A program made the position numbers and the translations under genes. Under the pieces are notes generated by a model. The model did not search any database. It was given only the letters and a program-made list of their open reading frames with translations, and was not told where the DNA came from. This document shows, in pieces, positions 16,610 through 24,881 of a stretch of 64,000 nt of DNA (the first letter of the stretch is position 1; every line of letters starts with the position of its first letter). This DNA is from DAOPZC01 sp035353175 (GTDB taxonomy: Bacteria > Verrucomicrobiota > Kiritimatiellia > RFP12 > UBA1067), in the NCBI GenBank assembly GCA_035353175.1, contig DAOPZC010000002.1, positions 62,001 through 126,000 on the forward strand. The letters run 5' to 3'.

Positions 16610-17302
16610 ATGAGCGGCAAGGAGATCACGAAAGAGACTGTGGCGAAGATGATGGACCACGCGGTGCTGAAGCCCGCGATGACGGACGACGACATCCGCA
16701 AAAACGCGGCGATGTGCATCGCCAAGGGCGTGGGCGACCTGTGCGTGCGGCCGACCGACGCGGCGCTGGCCGCGCAGCTGCTGAAGGGCACGGGCACGAC
16801 GGTCGCCGTCGTGATCGGCTTCCCGCACGGCGCGAGCCGTTCCGAGGTCAAGGCGCTCGAAGCCCGGCTGGCGATCGAGGACGGCGCGGACGAGCTGGAC
16901 ATGGTGATGAACATCGGCAAGTTCCTCTCGGGCGACTACGATTACGTGAAGCGCGATATCGAAGCCGTCGTCGCCGTGGCCAAACCCAAGGGCGTGCTGG
17001 TGAAGGTGATCCAGGAGTCGTGCCTGCTGACGTTGGAGCAGGTCGCGAAGGCCTGCGAGATCTCCATCGCGGCGGGCGCCGACTTCGTCAAGACCTCCAC
17101 CGGCTTCAACGGCGACGGCGCGACGGTCGAGCAGGTCGAGGTGATGCTGAAGACCTGCGCGGGCCGCGCGAAGGTCAAGCCTTCCGGCGGCATCCGCGAC
17201 TGGGACCGCGCCGTGATGTTCCTCAAGATGGGCGTCGGGCGGCTGGGCGTGGGCTCGGCCGACAAGATTCTCGACGGCGCGCCGGCGGGCGACGGGTACT
17301 GA
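16610..17302 (+). CDS. deoC: Deoxyribose-phosphate aldolase (DeoC)-family enzyme
   Basis: 230 aa, preceded by AAGGGGAAAG. DeoC motifs are present in order: MDHAVLKP near the N-terminus, VIGFPHGASRSEVKALEA, DGADELDMVMNIG, LVKVIQESCLL, DFVKTSTGF with the Schiff-base Lys at 161, and KVKPSGGIRDW. The classical reaction splits 2-deoxy-D-ribose 5-phosphate into acetaldehyde and glyceraldehyde 3-phosphate. Here the neighbours are a lactonase-like protein and dehydrogenases, with no thymidine phosphorylase, deoxyribose kinase or phosphopentomutase. The aldolase may therefore act on another deoxy-sugar intermediate. Confidence 0.92.
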   Translation: MSGKEITKETVAKMMDHAVLKPAMTDDDIRKNAAMCIAKGVGDLCVRPTDAALAAQLLKGTGTTVAVVIGFPHGASRSEVKALEARLAIEDGADELDMVMNIGKFLSGDYDYVKRDIEAVVAVAKPKGVLVKVIQESCLLTLEQVAKACEISIAAGADFVKTSTGFNGDGATVEQVEVMLKTCAGRAKVKPSGGIRDWDRAVMFLKMGVGRLGVGSADKILDGAPAGDGY

Positions 17303-17309
17303 GGCACCG

Positions 17310-17373
17310 GGTAGGGGCGTTTCCCCGAAACGCCCGCAGGTCTTTTCGGACGTTTCGGGGAAACGTCCCTACC
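17310..17373. repeat. Paired palindromic (REP/BIME-like) element
   Basis: Two inverted 26-bp units, 17310-17335 and 17348-17373, with a 12-bp centre. Each unit is a hairpin by itself (9-bp stem, CCC or GGG loop). The two differ at two positions that pair with each other: G-C in one, A-T in the other. It begins 8 bp after the deoC stop. Confidence 0.8.
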
Positions 17374-17388
17374 GATTGGAGCGAGGCG

Positions 17389-18438
17389 ATGAGCGAAGCG
17401 ATGATGCGCGCGGTGGTGTATCACGGCCAGATGGACGTGAAGGTTGAGCAGGTGCCAATTCCCGCTTGCGGGGACGGCGAGCTGCTGGTGAAAGTCGACG
17501 CCTGCGCGGTGTGCGGCTCGGACATGAAGGCGTACAAGTCGGGCAACCCCCGAATGCGTCCGCCGATCGTCATGGGGCACGAGTTCGCCGGCGTGATCGT
17601 CGAGAGCCGTGCGGGGGCAGGCTTTGCCGTGGGCGAGCGCGTGGTGATGGCCACCTCGGTCGCGTGCGGCGAGTGCGCCTATTGCCGGCGCGGCTGGCGC
17701 AACCTCTGCGCGGACGTGCGGCCCATGGGCTTCGGCTACAACGGCGGCATGGCGGAGTTTGTGGCGATCCCCGGTCTGGCCGTGCGCGGCGGCCACGTGG
17801 TCAAGGTGCCGGCCGCGGTCCAGCCGCTCCACGCCGCGCTGGCCGAACCCGTCAGTTGCGCGGTGAATTCGTGCGAGAACAGCCAGGTGCAGAAGGGCGA
17901 CACCGTGCTCGTGATGGGCGCGGGCCCCATGGGCATCCTGAACGCGGTCGTGGCGCGCGAGTTCGGCGCGGCCAAGATCATCCTCTCCGAGATCAACCCC
18001 GCGCGACTGGCGCAGGGCGCGGCGTTCGGCTTCGACCGGCTGGTGAATCCCGCGCAGGAGGACCTCGCGCAGGTCGTCAAGGAGGAGACCGGCGGCCTCG
18101 GCGCGGACGTCGTGATCGTCGCGGCGCCCGCGGCCGCGCCGCAGGAACAGGCCGTGACACTTGTGCGCAAGCGCGGCACGGTCTGCCTCTTCGCGTCGCT
18201 GCCGGTCGGCAAGAGCACGCTGAACGTCGACAGCCGGCCGATCCACTACGGCGAGCTGCGCGTGGTGGGCACGAGCGATTCGACGCCGGCGCACGTGGCC
18301 AAGGCCGTGGCGCTGATCGCGGCCGGCACGTTCCCGGCGGGACGCCTCGTGACGCACACGCTGCCGTTCGAAGGCTTTAAGGATGCGATCGCGCTGATGG
18401 AAAAGGGCGAGGCGCTGCGCGTGGTGCTGAAGCCGTGA
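17389..18438 (+). CDS. Zinc-dependent medium-chain alcohol/polyol dehydrogenase
   Basis: 349 aa. ATG at 17389 is chosen because GAGCGAGG precedes it; the frame is open far upstream only through an unused reading of deoC. The catalytic zinc site is CAVCGSD with MGHEFAG, the structural zinc loop is CGECAYCRRGWRNLC, and the cofactor motif is VMGAGPMGI. It resembles sorbitol/threonine-type dehydrogenases, which oxidise secondary alcohols of polyols or sugars with NAD(P). It follows deoC with the palindromic element in between and precedes a second SDR. Confidence 0.92.
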   Translation: MSEAMMRAVVYHGQMDVKVEQVPIPACGDGELLVKVDACAVCGSDMKAYKSGNPRMRPPIVMGHEFAGVIVESRAGAGFAVGERVVMATSVACGECAYCRRGWRNLCADVRPMGFGYNGGMAEFVAIPGLAVRGGHVVKVPAAVQPLHAALAEPVSCAVNSCENSQVQKGDTVLVMGAGPMGILNAVVAREFGAAKIILSEINPARLAQGAAFGFDRLVNPAQEDLAQVVKEETGGLGADVVIVAAPAAAPQEQAVTLVRKRGTVCLFASLPVGKSTLNVDSRPIHYGELRVVGTSDSTPAHVAKAVALIAAGTFPAGRLVTHTLPFEGFKDAIALMEKGEALRVVLKP

Positions 18439-18441
18439 GGA

Positions 18442-18478
18442 AGTGCTTTAGTTCGTTAGTGCTTTAGTTCGTTAGTGC
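18442..18478. repeat. Tandem 16-bp repeat made of 8-bp half units
   Basis: AGTGCTTTAGTTCGTT occurs at 18442-18457 and again at 18458-18473, followed by AGTGC. It starts 4 bp after the dehydrogenase stop, like the array after the SDR gene at 16543. Confidence 0.8.
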
Positions 18479-18548
18479 GTGGGGTGGGGTTGAGGGGACG
18501 GACCGGGGATGGAGGCGGCACGGCCGCGTATCTCCGCGGAGAAGAAGT

Positions 18549-19331
18549 ATGGATCTGAAGATCAAAGACAAGGTCGCCATCGTGACGGGATCATCCGGCG
18601 GGGTCGGCAAGGCGATCGCGCTCGCGCTGGCGGCCGAAGGCGCGAAGGTGGTCGTCAATTACCTCAAGAATGAGGCCAAAGGGTTGGATTTCGGGCCGGA
18701 CGCGCAGTCGGTCGTCGCGGAGATCAAGCAGCGCTTCGGCGTCGATGCCGTTGCGGCGCCTGCCGATCTCTCGTGCGAACGGCAGATCATCGCGCTCTTC
18801 GATGCCGCGGAAGCGCAGCTCGGGCCGGTGGACATTCTCGTCAACAACGCGGCCTATCTTCCGAAGGGGCCGCTGACGGGATATTCCGTCGAGGAGTGGA
18901 ACTACACCTTCCAGGTCAACGTGACCGGCTGCTTCGTCGCGTGCCGCGAGTTGATCAAGCGCTTGCGCGCCCGGCAGGCGAAAGGCAAGATCGTCAACAT
19001 CGCCTCGCAGGCCGCCTTCCTCGGCTCCACGTCGGGGCATCTGCCCTACGACGCCAGCAAGGGCGCCGTGGTCTCCATGACGCGCGCGATCGCGCGCGAG
19101 ACCGCCAAAGAGGGCATCAACGTCAATGCCGTGGCGCCCGGCATGGTGATGACCGAGATGGTCGCCAAGATTTGGGAAGAGCGCAAAGAACAGTACCTTT
19201 CGCGCATTCCCCTCTATCGCATCGCCCAGCCCGAGGAAATCGCCAGCGTGGTCACGTTCTTGGCGTCGGAAGGCGCGAGCTACATGACCGGCACCACGCT
19301 GGATCTCACCGGCGGCATGCTGATGCGCTGA
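18549..19331 (+). CDS. SDR-family NAD(P)-dependent oxidoreductase (second of operon)
   Basis: 260 aa, preceded by GGAGAAGAAG. The cofactor motif is TGSSGGVG (13-20), then DILVNNAAY, catalytic Ser153 (NIASQAA), Tyr167 and Lys171 (YDASKG), and the C-terminal SYMTGTTLDLTGG. It is similar to FabG-like or glucose-dehydrogenase-like SDRs. As last gene of the plus operon it probably acts on the same sugar route as the SDR at 15743-16537; the two are only distantly alike, so they likely act on different intermediates. Confidence 0.92.
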   Translation: MDLKIKDKVAIVTGSSGGVGKAIALALAAEGAKVVVNYLKNEAKGLDFGPDAQSVVAEIKQRFGVDAVAAPADLSCERQIIALFDAAEAQLGPVDILVNNAAYLPKGPLTGYSVEEWNYTFQVNVTGCFVACRELIKRLRARQAKGKIVNIASQAAFLGSTSGHLPYDASKGAVVSMTRAIARETAKEGINVNAVAPGMVMTEMVAKIWEERKEQYLSRIPLYRIAQPEEIASVVTFLASEGASYMTGTTLDLTGGMLMR

Positions 19332-19353
19332 AGGCTTCGGCTCCGCCCGCCGC

Positions 19354-19827
19354 TCACGGCATGACGAAGCGGCGATTCGCGTCGCGTACGACCAGCACCG
19401 AGCAGGGCGCTTTCCGGACCACGCGTTCCGTCACGCTGCCGAGCATCATGTGTTCGATGCCGGTGCGGCCGTGCGATCCCATGACGATGAGGTCGGCTGC
19501 GGCTTCGCGCGCGAAACGCACGATCTCGACGAACGGAACGCCGACCTCCACGTGCAGCGAAGTCCGGCCGGCGATCGCGGCGCAGTGTTTGTCGCGTAGT
19601 TTGGCGAGCAGCGCTTGCGCCGTTTGCGCGCTCTGCTCCGGCAGCGCGTTCAGCTCGTTGAAGAGCATGCCGTCGCCAAACGCGGAGACGGGCATCGGCT
19701 GCACGACGAAGAGCAACTGCAGGGCGGCTTCACACTGCGTGGCGATCGCGACCGCCTGAGCGAGCGCGGTCTCTGAAGGCTGCGAGAAGTCGATTGGACA
19801 GATGATTGTTTTGAACTGGCCATTCAT
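19354..19827 (-). CDS. Universal stress protein (UspA family)
   Basis: 157 aa with an AGGAGGTGG ribosome site. The fold signatures are KTIICPIDFSQPSETAL at the N-terminus, ADLIVMGSHGRTG followed by MLGSVTERVVRKAPCSVLVV. The G-x2-G-x9-G-(S/T) nucleotide-binding motif is present, so it probably binds ATP. It is convergent with the SDR gene ending at 19331, with 22 bp between. Role in the window is general stress response rather than sugar metabolism. Confidence 0.93.
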   Translation of the reverse strand: MNGQFKTIICPIDFSQPSETALAQAVAIATQCEAALQLLFVVQPMPVSAFGDGMLFNELNALPEQSAQTAQALLAKLRDKHCAAIAGRTSLHVEVGVPFVEIVRFAREAAADLIVMGSHGRTGIEHMMLGSVTERVVRKAPCSVLVVRDANRRFVMP

Positions 19828-19978
19828 GATCCACCTCCTCTTTTAATGTCGCTCCGCTCTCAACCACCCATACGTTAAAGCCGCCGGGGCGGCCGTGCAA
19901 GTTCTTTTTGGGCCGTGTTTGCCTTCTGCGAGATAGAAACGCCCTGCGCAACCGGACCGCACTTCCGGCAAAGTGGCG

Positions 19979-20048
19979 CGGGACGTCCCGGACCGCGCGG
20001 ATTGTGCGGTTGGTTTTCGCGCCGGAATCGGGACGTCCCGGACCGCGC
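19979..20048. repeat. Direct 20-bp repeat containing the palindrome GGGACGTCCC
   Basis: CGGGACGTCCCGGACCGCGC occurs at 19979-19998 and, unchanged, at 20029-20048, a step of 50 bp. Nearby CCCCGT and ACGGGG (20050-20055 and 20063-20068) form a small hairpin. This lies in the 252-bp gene-free space (19828-20079) between btuD and the stress-protein gene; no ORF there is convincing. Confidence 0.75.
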
Positions 20049-20079
20049 TCCCCGTCCGCGAAACGGGGCTCCGCCAGTC

Positions 20080-20850
20080 TCAGCCGAGCCGCGGCAGCAC
20101 GCAGGTGGCCGACAGCCCGGGCAGCGGGATGACGCTCACGGGGCAGTCGTAGGCCGCCTCCAGCACGTCGGTGCGCAAAACTTCGGCCGGCGTGCCGTCC
20201 GCGAGTTTACGGCCTCGGCCGAACAGCACGATGCGCGGAAAGAACTGGCTCGCGAGCGTGAGGTCGTGGACGACCATCAGCAGGGTGGTCTGACGCTCGC
20301 GGTTCAGGCGCGCCAGCAGCCGCATCAGCTCGGCCCTGTGCCGCAGGTCCAGGTGCGAGGTCGGCTCGTCCAAGAGGATGATCTCGGGGCGGCTGGCCAG
20401 GGCCATGGCCAGCGCCAGCCGCTGCCGTTCGCCCCCGCTCATTTCGGGGAGGGGGCGGTTGCGCAGGTGCCGCGTCTCGGTCAGCTCCATGGCCTCTTGG
20501 ACCGCGTCGAGGTCGTCGGCGGACGGGCCGCCGAAGCGCGGCAGGCAAGCCGTCCGGCCGAGCAGCACGAAGTCATGCGCCGTGAAGGGGACGTCGCACG
20601 CGATCTCCTGCGGCACGACGGCGAGCAGGCGGGCGCGGCGGCGCGGGCTGAGGTGCGCGATGTCACAGCCCGCCACCTGCACGGTTCCCTGCGCCGGAAG
20701 CTGGCCGGTGATGACCCGCAGCAGCGATGACTTGCCCGCGCCGTTCGGCCCCGCCAGCGCCACCTGCTCGCCGCGCGCGATGTGGAGCGAGACGTTGTGC
20801 AGGACGGTCGCGGCAGCATAGGCTGCGGTGATGTGGCTGAGCACGATCAT
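20080..20850 (-). CDS. btuD: ABC transporter ATP-binding protein, cobalamin importer
   Basis: 256 aa. ATG at 20850 overlaps the permease stop by 4 bp (ATGA); a longer in-frame reading to 21858 is an artefact of the permease gene. Walker A is GPNGAGKSS (34-42), the ABC signature is LPEMSGGERQRLALAMA, Walker B is EIILLDEPTSHLDL and the switch His is in VVHDLTLA. It belongs to the FecE/BtuD group that imports cobalamin, haem or siderophores; the cobalamin riboswitch ahead of the operon points to vitamin B12. Confidence 0.93.
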   Translation of the reverse strand: MIVLSHITAAYAAATVLHNVSLHIARGEQVALAGPNGAGKSSLLRVITGQLPAQGTVQVAGCDIAHLSPRRRARLLAVVPQEIACDVPFTAHDFVLLGRTACLPRFGGPSADDLDAVQEAMELTETRHLRNRPLPEMSGGERQRLALAMALASRPEIILLDEPTSHLDLRHRAELMRLLARLNRERQTTLLMVVHDLTLASQFFPRIVLFGRGRKLADGTPAEVLRTDVLEAAYDCPVSVIPLPGLSATCVLPRLG

Positions 20851-21827
20851 GCGAGCGGCAGCTTTCCTTTGCGCGTGAGCAAATAGAGGAAGAACGGGCC
20901 TCCGGACAGGGCCGTGATCACGCCCACAGGAATCTCGTGCGGGGCGAAGAGCGTGCGCGCGAGCGTGTCGCACACCACCAGGAACGTGCCGCCGGCCAGC
21001 GCGGAGCAGGGCAGCAGCGTGCGGTGGTTGGCGCCGGTCATCCGGCGCAGCGCGTGCGGCACGATCAGGCCGACGAAGCCGATGATGCCGGATACCGAGA
21101 CCGCGGCGGCCGCGGCGAGCGCCGCGGCGCCCAAGATGAGCGGAACCGCCCGGCGCGTGCGCACGCCGAGGGTGTAGGCGGCTTCCTGGCCGAGCAGCAG
21201 GGCGTTCAGGTTCCGGGCCTCGTAACAGAGCACGCCGATCGCCAGCGCCACCAGCAGGACCACGCCCAGAATGAGCGGCCACGAGGTGGCCTGGAGGTTG
21301 CCCAGCAGCCACCAGGTGATGCTGTGGACCGCGCGCGTCTGCGCGAAGGAGAGCAGCAGCATGAGCAGGCTGGACAGCATGGAGCCGACGACCACGCCGG
21401 TGAGAATGAGCGTGTTGGGCGTGTAGCCGCCGCTCCGGCCGGCCAGCAGGCAGACCAGCAGAAGCGTGAGCGCGGCGGCGACGAACGCCCCGCCCGGCAG
21501 GGCCAGCGGGGTCAGCGCGGAAAGTCCGGTCGCGATGACCAGCGCCGCGCCGAGTGAGCCGCCGCTGCTGACGCCGAGCACGTAGGGCTCCGCCAGCGCG
21601 TTGCGCAGCACGGCCTGCAGCGCGCAGCCTGAGCAGGAGAGCGCCGCGCCCACGGTGAAGCCGGTCAGCACGCGGCTGAGCCGGAGTTCCAGCAGGGCGC
21701 GCCCCGTGGCGGTCGCGGTGTCCGGCAGGCCGAATCCCGCCGCGCCCGCCAGCAGGCAGAGCGCGAGCAGGAACGGAATCGGCAGGAGCCAGGGCAAAAG
21801 TTGTCGGGGTGTCAGCATGGTGGTCAT
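20847..21827 (-). CDS. btuC: FecCD-family permease, cobalamin importer
   Basis: 326 aa, strongly hydrophobic with about nine or ten membrane helices. Family landmarks: LRLSRVLTGFTVGAALSCSGCALQAVLRNALAEPYVLGVSSGGSLGA and the coupling region GFVGLIVPHALRRMTGANHRTLLP. ATG at 21827 overlaps the stop of the binding-protein gene by 4 bp; ATG at 21818 is an alternative. It forms the inner-membrane channel with the ATPase at 20080-20850. Confidence 0.93.
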   Translation of the reverse strand: MTTMLTPRQLLPWLLPIPFLLALCLLAGAAGFGLPDTATATGRALLELRLSRVLTGFTVGAALSCSGCALQAVLRNALAEPYVLGVSSGGSLGAALVIATGLSALTPLALPGGAFVAAALTLLLVCLLAGRSGGYTPNTLILTGVVVGSMLSSLLMLLLSFAQTRAVHSITWWLLGNLQATSWPLILGVVLLVALAIGVLCYEARNLNALLLGQEAAYTLGVRTRRAVPLILGAAALAAAAAVSVSGIIGFVGLIVPHALRRMTGANHRTLLPCSALAGGTFLVVCDTLARTLFAPHEIPVGVITALSGGPFFLYLLTRKGKLPLA

Positions 21828-22756
21828 TCCGGAGCGGTCCGGCGGGCATCGAGGTCAAGGACCGCTTTCAGCTGCGCCAGCCCCTCCAGCACGCGCGGCC
21901 CGGGGCGGCTGACGGTGTTGAGATCCGGCACGGTATAAACGCGTCGGCCGCGTACGGCCCGCAGCGCCTTCCAGCCGGTCTGCGCCTCGAAGAACGACAA
22001 GGGCGGCCGCCCGGCGGTGTCGAAGACGCAGAGGATCAGGTCCGGGTCCTGCTCGAGAACCCATTCCAGCGAGATGTGGAAGTAATCGGAGGACGAGCCG
22101 CCGCCGATGTTGCGTCCCCCGGCGAGCTCAAGCAGGCCTGCGATGAACGCGTCGCGGCCCGCCGTGATCGGTGTGTCGGGGGCGAAGAGCAGCAGCGTCC
22201 GCGGACGCTGCGCCCGTGCGTCGGAGGCGCTTCCGGCGGCTTCGAGGCCGCGTTGGATGGAGACCGCCAGCGCGTCGGCCTGCGCGCGTCGGCCGGTCAG
22301 GGCCCCGAGCTGGCGCAGCGCTCCGGGAATCTCTGTCAAGCGGGTGCACGGCACGTGCACCACGGGGATTTTCAGCGCGTCGAGGCGTCGCCGGACCTCG
22401 GGATCCGCGAGGACGGTCTCCAGGACGTGTGTGGGGCGCGCTGCGAGCAGCGGCTCGAGCCACGGCGTGCCGAAGCCACCCGTGACCGGAACGGCGCGCA
22501 CGGCCTCGGGCGGGTAATCGCAGGACTCGGTCCGGCCCGCCAGCAGGTCGCCGGCGCCGATCGCGCAGACGCATTCGGTCAGGTGCGGCGCGGTCGAGAC
22601 GAGCCGGATGCGGTCCGGGGCGGCGGCCGGGCCGGATTCGCGCCGCCCGCATCCGGAAAGGAGCAATAACACGGCAAGGGCGGGGACGGCGCTTCGAACC
22701 GTCCCCGGCCGCCTCGGACGTGCGGCCCTCCCGAAAAGGTGTGCCCTTGCGAACAT
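21824..22756 (-). CDS. btuF: Cobalamin-binding periplasmic lipoprotein
   Basis: 310 aa, class III helical-backbone binding protein: IRLVSTAPHLTECVCAIGAGDLLAGRTESCDYP, ARPTHVLETVLADPEVRRRLDALKIPVVHVP and WVLEQDPDLILCVFD match BtuF/FepB proteins. A lipobox LSGC puts the lipidated Cys at about 36. The start is 3 bp after the btuB stop, without a clear ribosome site, so translation is probably coupled. A palindrome in the signal-peptide region (22681-22707) lengthens the N-terminus. Confidence 0.9.
   Translation of the reverse strand: MFARAHLFGRAARPRRPGTVRSAVPALAVLLLLSGCGRRESGPAAAPDRIRLVSTAPHLTECVCAIGAGDLLAGRTESCDYPPEAVRAVPVTGGFGTPWLEPLLAARPTHVLETVLADPEVRRRLDALKIPVVHVPCTRLTEIPGALRQLGALTGRRAQADALAVSIQRGLEAAGSASDARAQRPRTLLLFAPDTPITAGRDAFIAGLLELAGGRNIGGGSSSDYFHISLEWVLEQDPDLILCVFDTAGRPPLSFFEAQTGWKALRAVRGRRVYTVPDLNTVSRPGPRVLEGLAQLKAVLDLDARRTAPE
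22681..22707. repeat. 27-bp palindrome inside the btuF signal-peptide coding region
   Basis: CGGGGACGG and CCGTCCCCG are perfect 9-bp arms with a 9-nt loop. The length is nine codons, so it keeps the reading frame. Its GGGACG/CGTCCC core is like the elements at 17310-17373 and 19979-20048. Confidence 0.6.
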
Positions 22757-22759
22757 GGC

Positions 22760-24748
22760 TTAGAACGTGTAGGACGCGCAGAGTTTCCACGTGCGGTCCG
22801 CGGCGGCATAGTAGCTGGATCCGTAAAAACTGCAGTAAGCGTACTCCCTGTTGAACACGTTGTCCACACCGGCGAGCAGCTTGAGCCCCTTGAGGAAGCC
22901 GGGCTCGTAGCGGAGCGCGAGGTCGAGCGTGCCGTAGGCGTCGAGCTTCTCCGCCGTGTTGGCGAAGTCGGAGCCCGAGTATTGGGACGAGACGTAACGC
23001 ACGGTTCCCAGCGCGGCGACGTCCGAGCAGAGATAAAGCTCGCCGTTGACCGTGAGCATGTGTTCGGCCGCGAGCGGCACGTGCTTGCCGTCGTAATCGC
23101 CCTCCGTGAAGCCGGCGTCAACGTAATCGTAGGTGACGCCGAAGCCGCCGACGCGGTCACGGGACCAGCGGAGCGCGCCTTCGACACCTTGGCGCCGCGT
23201 CTCGTCGGGCGCGTTGACGTTGCTGTAGAGGGTGGGGTTGTAGTAGATCTCGTCGCTCGAATCCATCAGGAACGCGGTGAGGCCGGCGGTCCATTCGCGG
23301 GCGAGCGTCACCTCCGCGCCCGCCTCGTAGCTGTAGCCGGTCTCGGGGACGAGGTCGGTGTTGGGCGTGCCGGACCAGCCGACGGTTTCGTCGATGAAGG
23401 GCGCGTGGTAATAGCGGGCGGCGCGGGTGAAGAGCTTGACGTTGGACAGCGGGTGGTAGAGCAGCGCGGCGTCGAAGGCGTGCTCGGTGTCGCTGTCGGT
23501 GGTCGTGCCAGGGTCATTGCCGATGCGGTTCGCGAAGCGTTCGGCGCGGACGCCGGCTTCAAGCGAGAGTGTTTCCGTCAGGAAAAACTCGTCCTTTGCG
23601 TACCCCGCGAGGGAAGTGCGGTCGAAATCCCACACGTATGCGTACGGCGAGCCGTACATCGTCCCGCGGCTGTCGATCGTGGAGGTGTCGAACCGCAGGT
23701 CGCTCCCGACGGTCAGCTGGTTCTGGTGGCCGGCGACGTCGGCGTCGAGGACATAGCGGGGGGTGAAGGCAACGGAATCGATGTCGCTGCCGCGGTTGGA
23801 GCTGTATTGCGAGCCGACGAAACGGAGATCGCTTTCGCGGCGGCTGGCGGAGAGGTTGGCGTCGAGCCTGCCCTCTTCGCCGAGCGGCGTGCCGGCGCCG
23901 AGGTTGAGGCCCCACGTGTCGAACCAGGCGCGGTCGTCCGGGGTCGCCGTCTGGCGCGCGTCGTCTTTGAGCTGCTGCCAAGTGAGCGCGCCGGGCAAGC
24001 CGTATTCGCTGTCCTGATAGAACGCGGAGAGCGAGACGTTCTGCCCGCCTTTCCAGGCTTTGGCGACCGAGGCGTCGGCGCTCCAGGACTCGTAATCGCC
24101 GTTGTCGCGGAAGCCGCCGGTCTTGTTCCAGTCCGCCCCGGCGAAGTACGTGACGCCGTCCTCGAACGCGCCGGACTTGCTGAGGTGCGCCGCATAGGTG
24201 TCGTAGGAGCCGGCCGAGGCCGAAACCGTGGTCGCGGGCTTGGACTGGATGGAGGTGTCGGTGATGATGTTGATGACGCCCGCCTCGGCGAAGTCGCCGT
24301 ACAGCACGGTCTGCGCGCCGCGGATGACCTCGATGCGCTTGATCGACTGCACGGGGATGCGCATGAGGTTGGGGGCGGCCAGGTCGGGGTTGTTGAGGCG
24401 TTCGCCGTTGACGAGGATCAGCACGCGGCCGTGTCCGGCTTCGCCGAAGCCGCGCAGCGAGACGGTCGCGGTCGTCGGGTTGTCGGAGAAGTTTTTGATC
24501 GGGATGCCGGCCTGTTTCTGCAGGATGTCCACGACGCTCTGGTGGCCAGAGCGGGCGATCTCGTCGGAGGTGATCACCTGGACGTTGGCCGGCATGTCGG
24601 CGGCCGTGCGGCCGGTGCGGCTGGCCTGCACGATGATGGGCGGCAGGCTGTTTGTGGCGGGGGCGGGGGCTTCTTGGGCGTGGAGCGCGGCGGTTGCGAA
24701 CAGGCACGCGGCCAGTGCGGCGGGCGTGCGGCGGATCTGCGTCGTCAT
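22760..24748 (-). CDS. btuB: TonB-dependent outer-membrane cobalamin receptor
   Basis: 662 aa. After the signal peptide (to about residue 24) comes the TonB-box region (PPIIVQASRTGRTA) and plug domain (ANVQVITSDEIARSG, VSLRGFGEAGHGRVLILVNGERLN, IKRIEVIRGAQTVLYGDFAEAGVINIIT). The remainder is a 22-strand-type barrel ending in WKLCASYTF, the aromatic C-terminus used for barrel assembly. It has the size and motifs of BtuB. The gene follows a cobalamin riboswitch by about 130 nt and leads the btuFCD genes. Ribosome site AGAGGA. Confidence 0.93.
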   Translation of the reverse strand: MTTQIRRTPAALAACLFATAALHAQEAPAPATNSLPPIIVQASRTGRTAADMPANVQVITSDEIARSGHQSVVDILQKQAGIPIKNFSDNPTTATVSLRGFGEAGHGRVLILVNGERLNNPDLAAPNLMRIPVQSIKRIEVIRGAQTVLYGDFAEAGVINIITDTSIQSKPATTVSASAGSYDTYAAHLSKSGAFEDGVTYFAGADWNKTGGFRDNGDYESWSADASVAKAWKGGQNVSLSAFYQDSEYGLPGALTWQQLKDDARQTATPDDRAWFDTWGLNLGAGTPLGEEGRLDANLSASRRESDLRFVGSQYSSNRGSDIDSVAFTPRYVLDADVAGHQNQLTVGSDLRFDTSTIDSRGTMYGSPYAYVWDFDRTSLAGYAKDEFFLTETLSLEAGVRAERFANRIGNDPGTTTDSDTEHAFDAALLYHPLSNVKLFTRAARYYHAPFIDETVGWSGTPNTDLVPETGYSYEAGAEVTLAREWTAGLTAFLMDSSDEIYYNPTLYSNVNAPDETRRQGVEGALRWSRDRVGGFGVTYDYVDAGFTEGDYDGKHVPLAAEHMLTVNGELYLCSDVAALGTVRYVSSQYSGSDFANTAEKLDAYGTLDLALRYEPGFLKGLKLLAGVDNVFNREYAYCSFYGSSYYAAADRTWKLCASYTF

Positions 24749-24778
24749 CGGTTCTGTTTCCTCTTGCGGGACAGTGGT

Positions 24779-24876
24779 GGCACTCCCTTGAGCGAGAGGC
24801 GTCGACGCGAGAGCGGAAGCGGGGACCGGAAACAGCCGGACAACGAGCTTAGGCTCCTCTGGCGCGAAGGAGTGCC
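24779..24876 (-). promoter_or_regulatory. Possible expression platform of the cobalamin riboswitch
   Basis: Just after the aptamer the leader has GGCACTCC (minus, 24876-24869), complementary over 8 bp to GGAGTGCC (24786-24779) near the btuB ribosome site. Such pairing could mask or free the translation start. Structure only seen by eye. Confidence 0.35.
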
Positions 24877-24881
24877 GCAGG

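Noticed and set aside
16714..18438. 574-codon frame suggesting a DeoC-dehydrogenase fusion
   Set aside because: The first part is out of frame with deoC and runs through the palindromic element; the dehydrogenase has its own ribosome site before 17389.
20080..21858. 592-codon frame suggesting a fused ABC ATPase and permease
   Set aside because: The N-terminal part is an out-of-frame reading of the permease. The ATPase has its own ATG at 20850 overlapping the permease stop.
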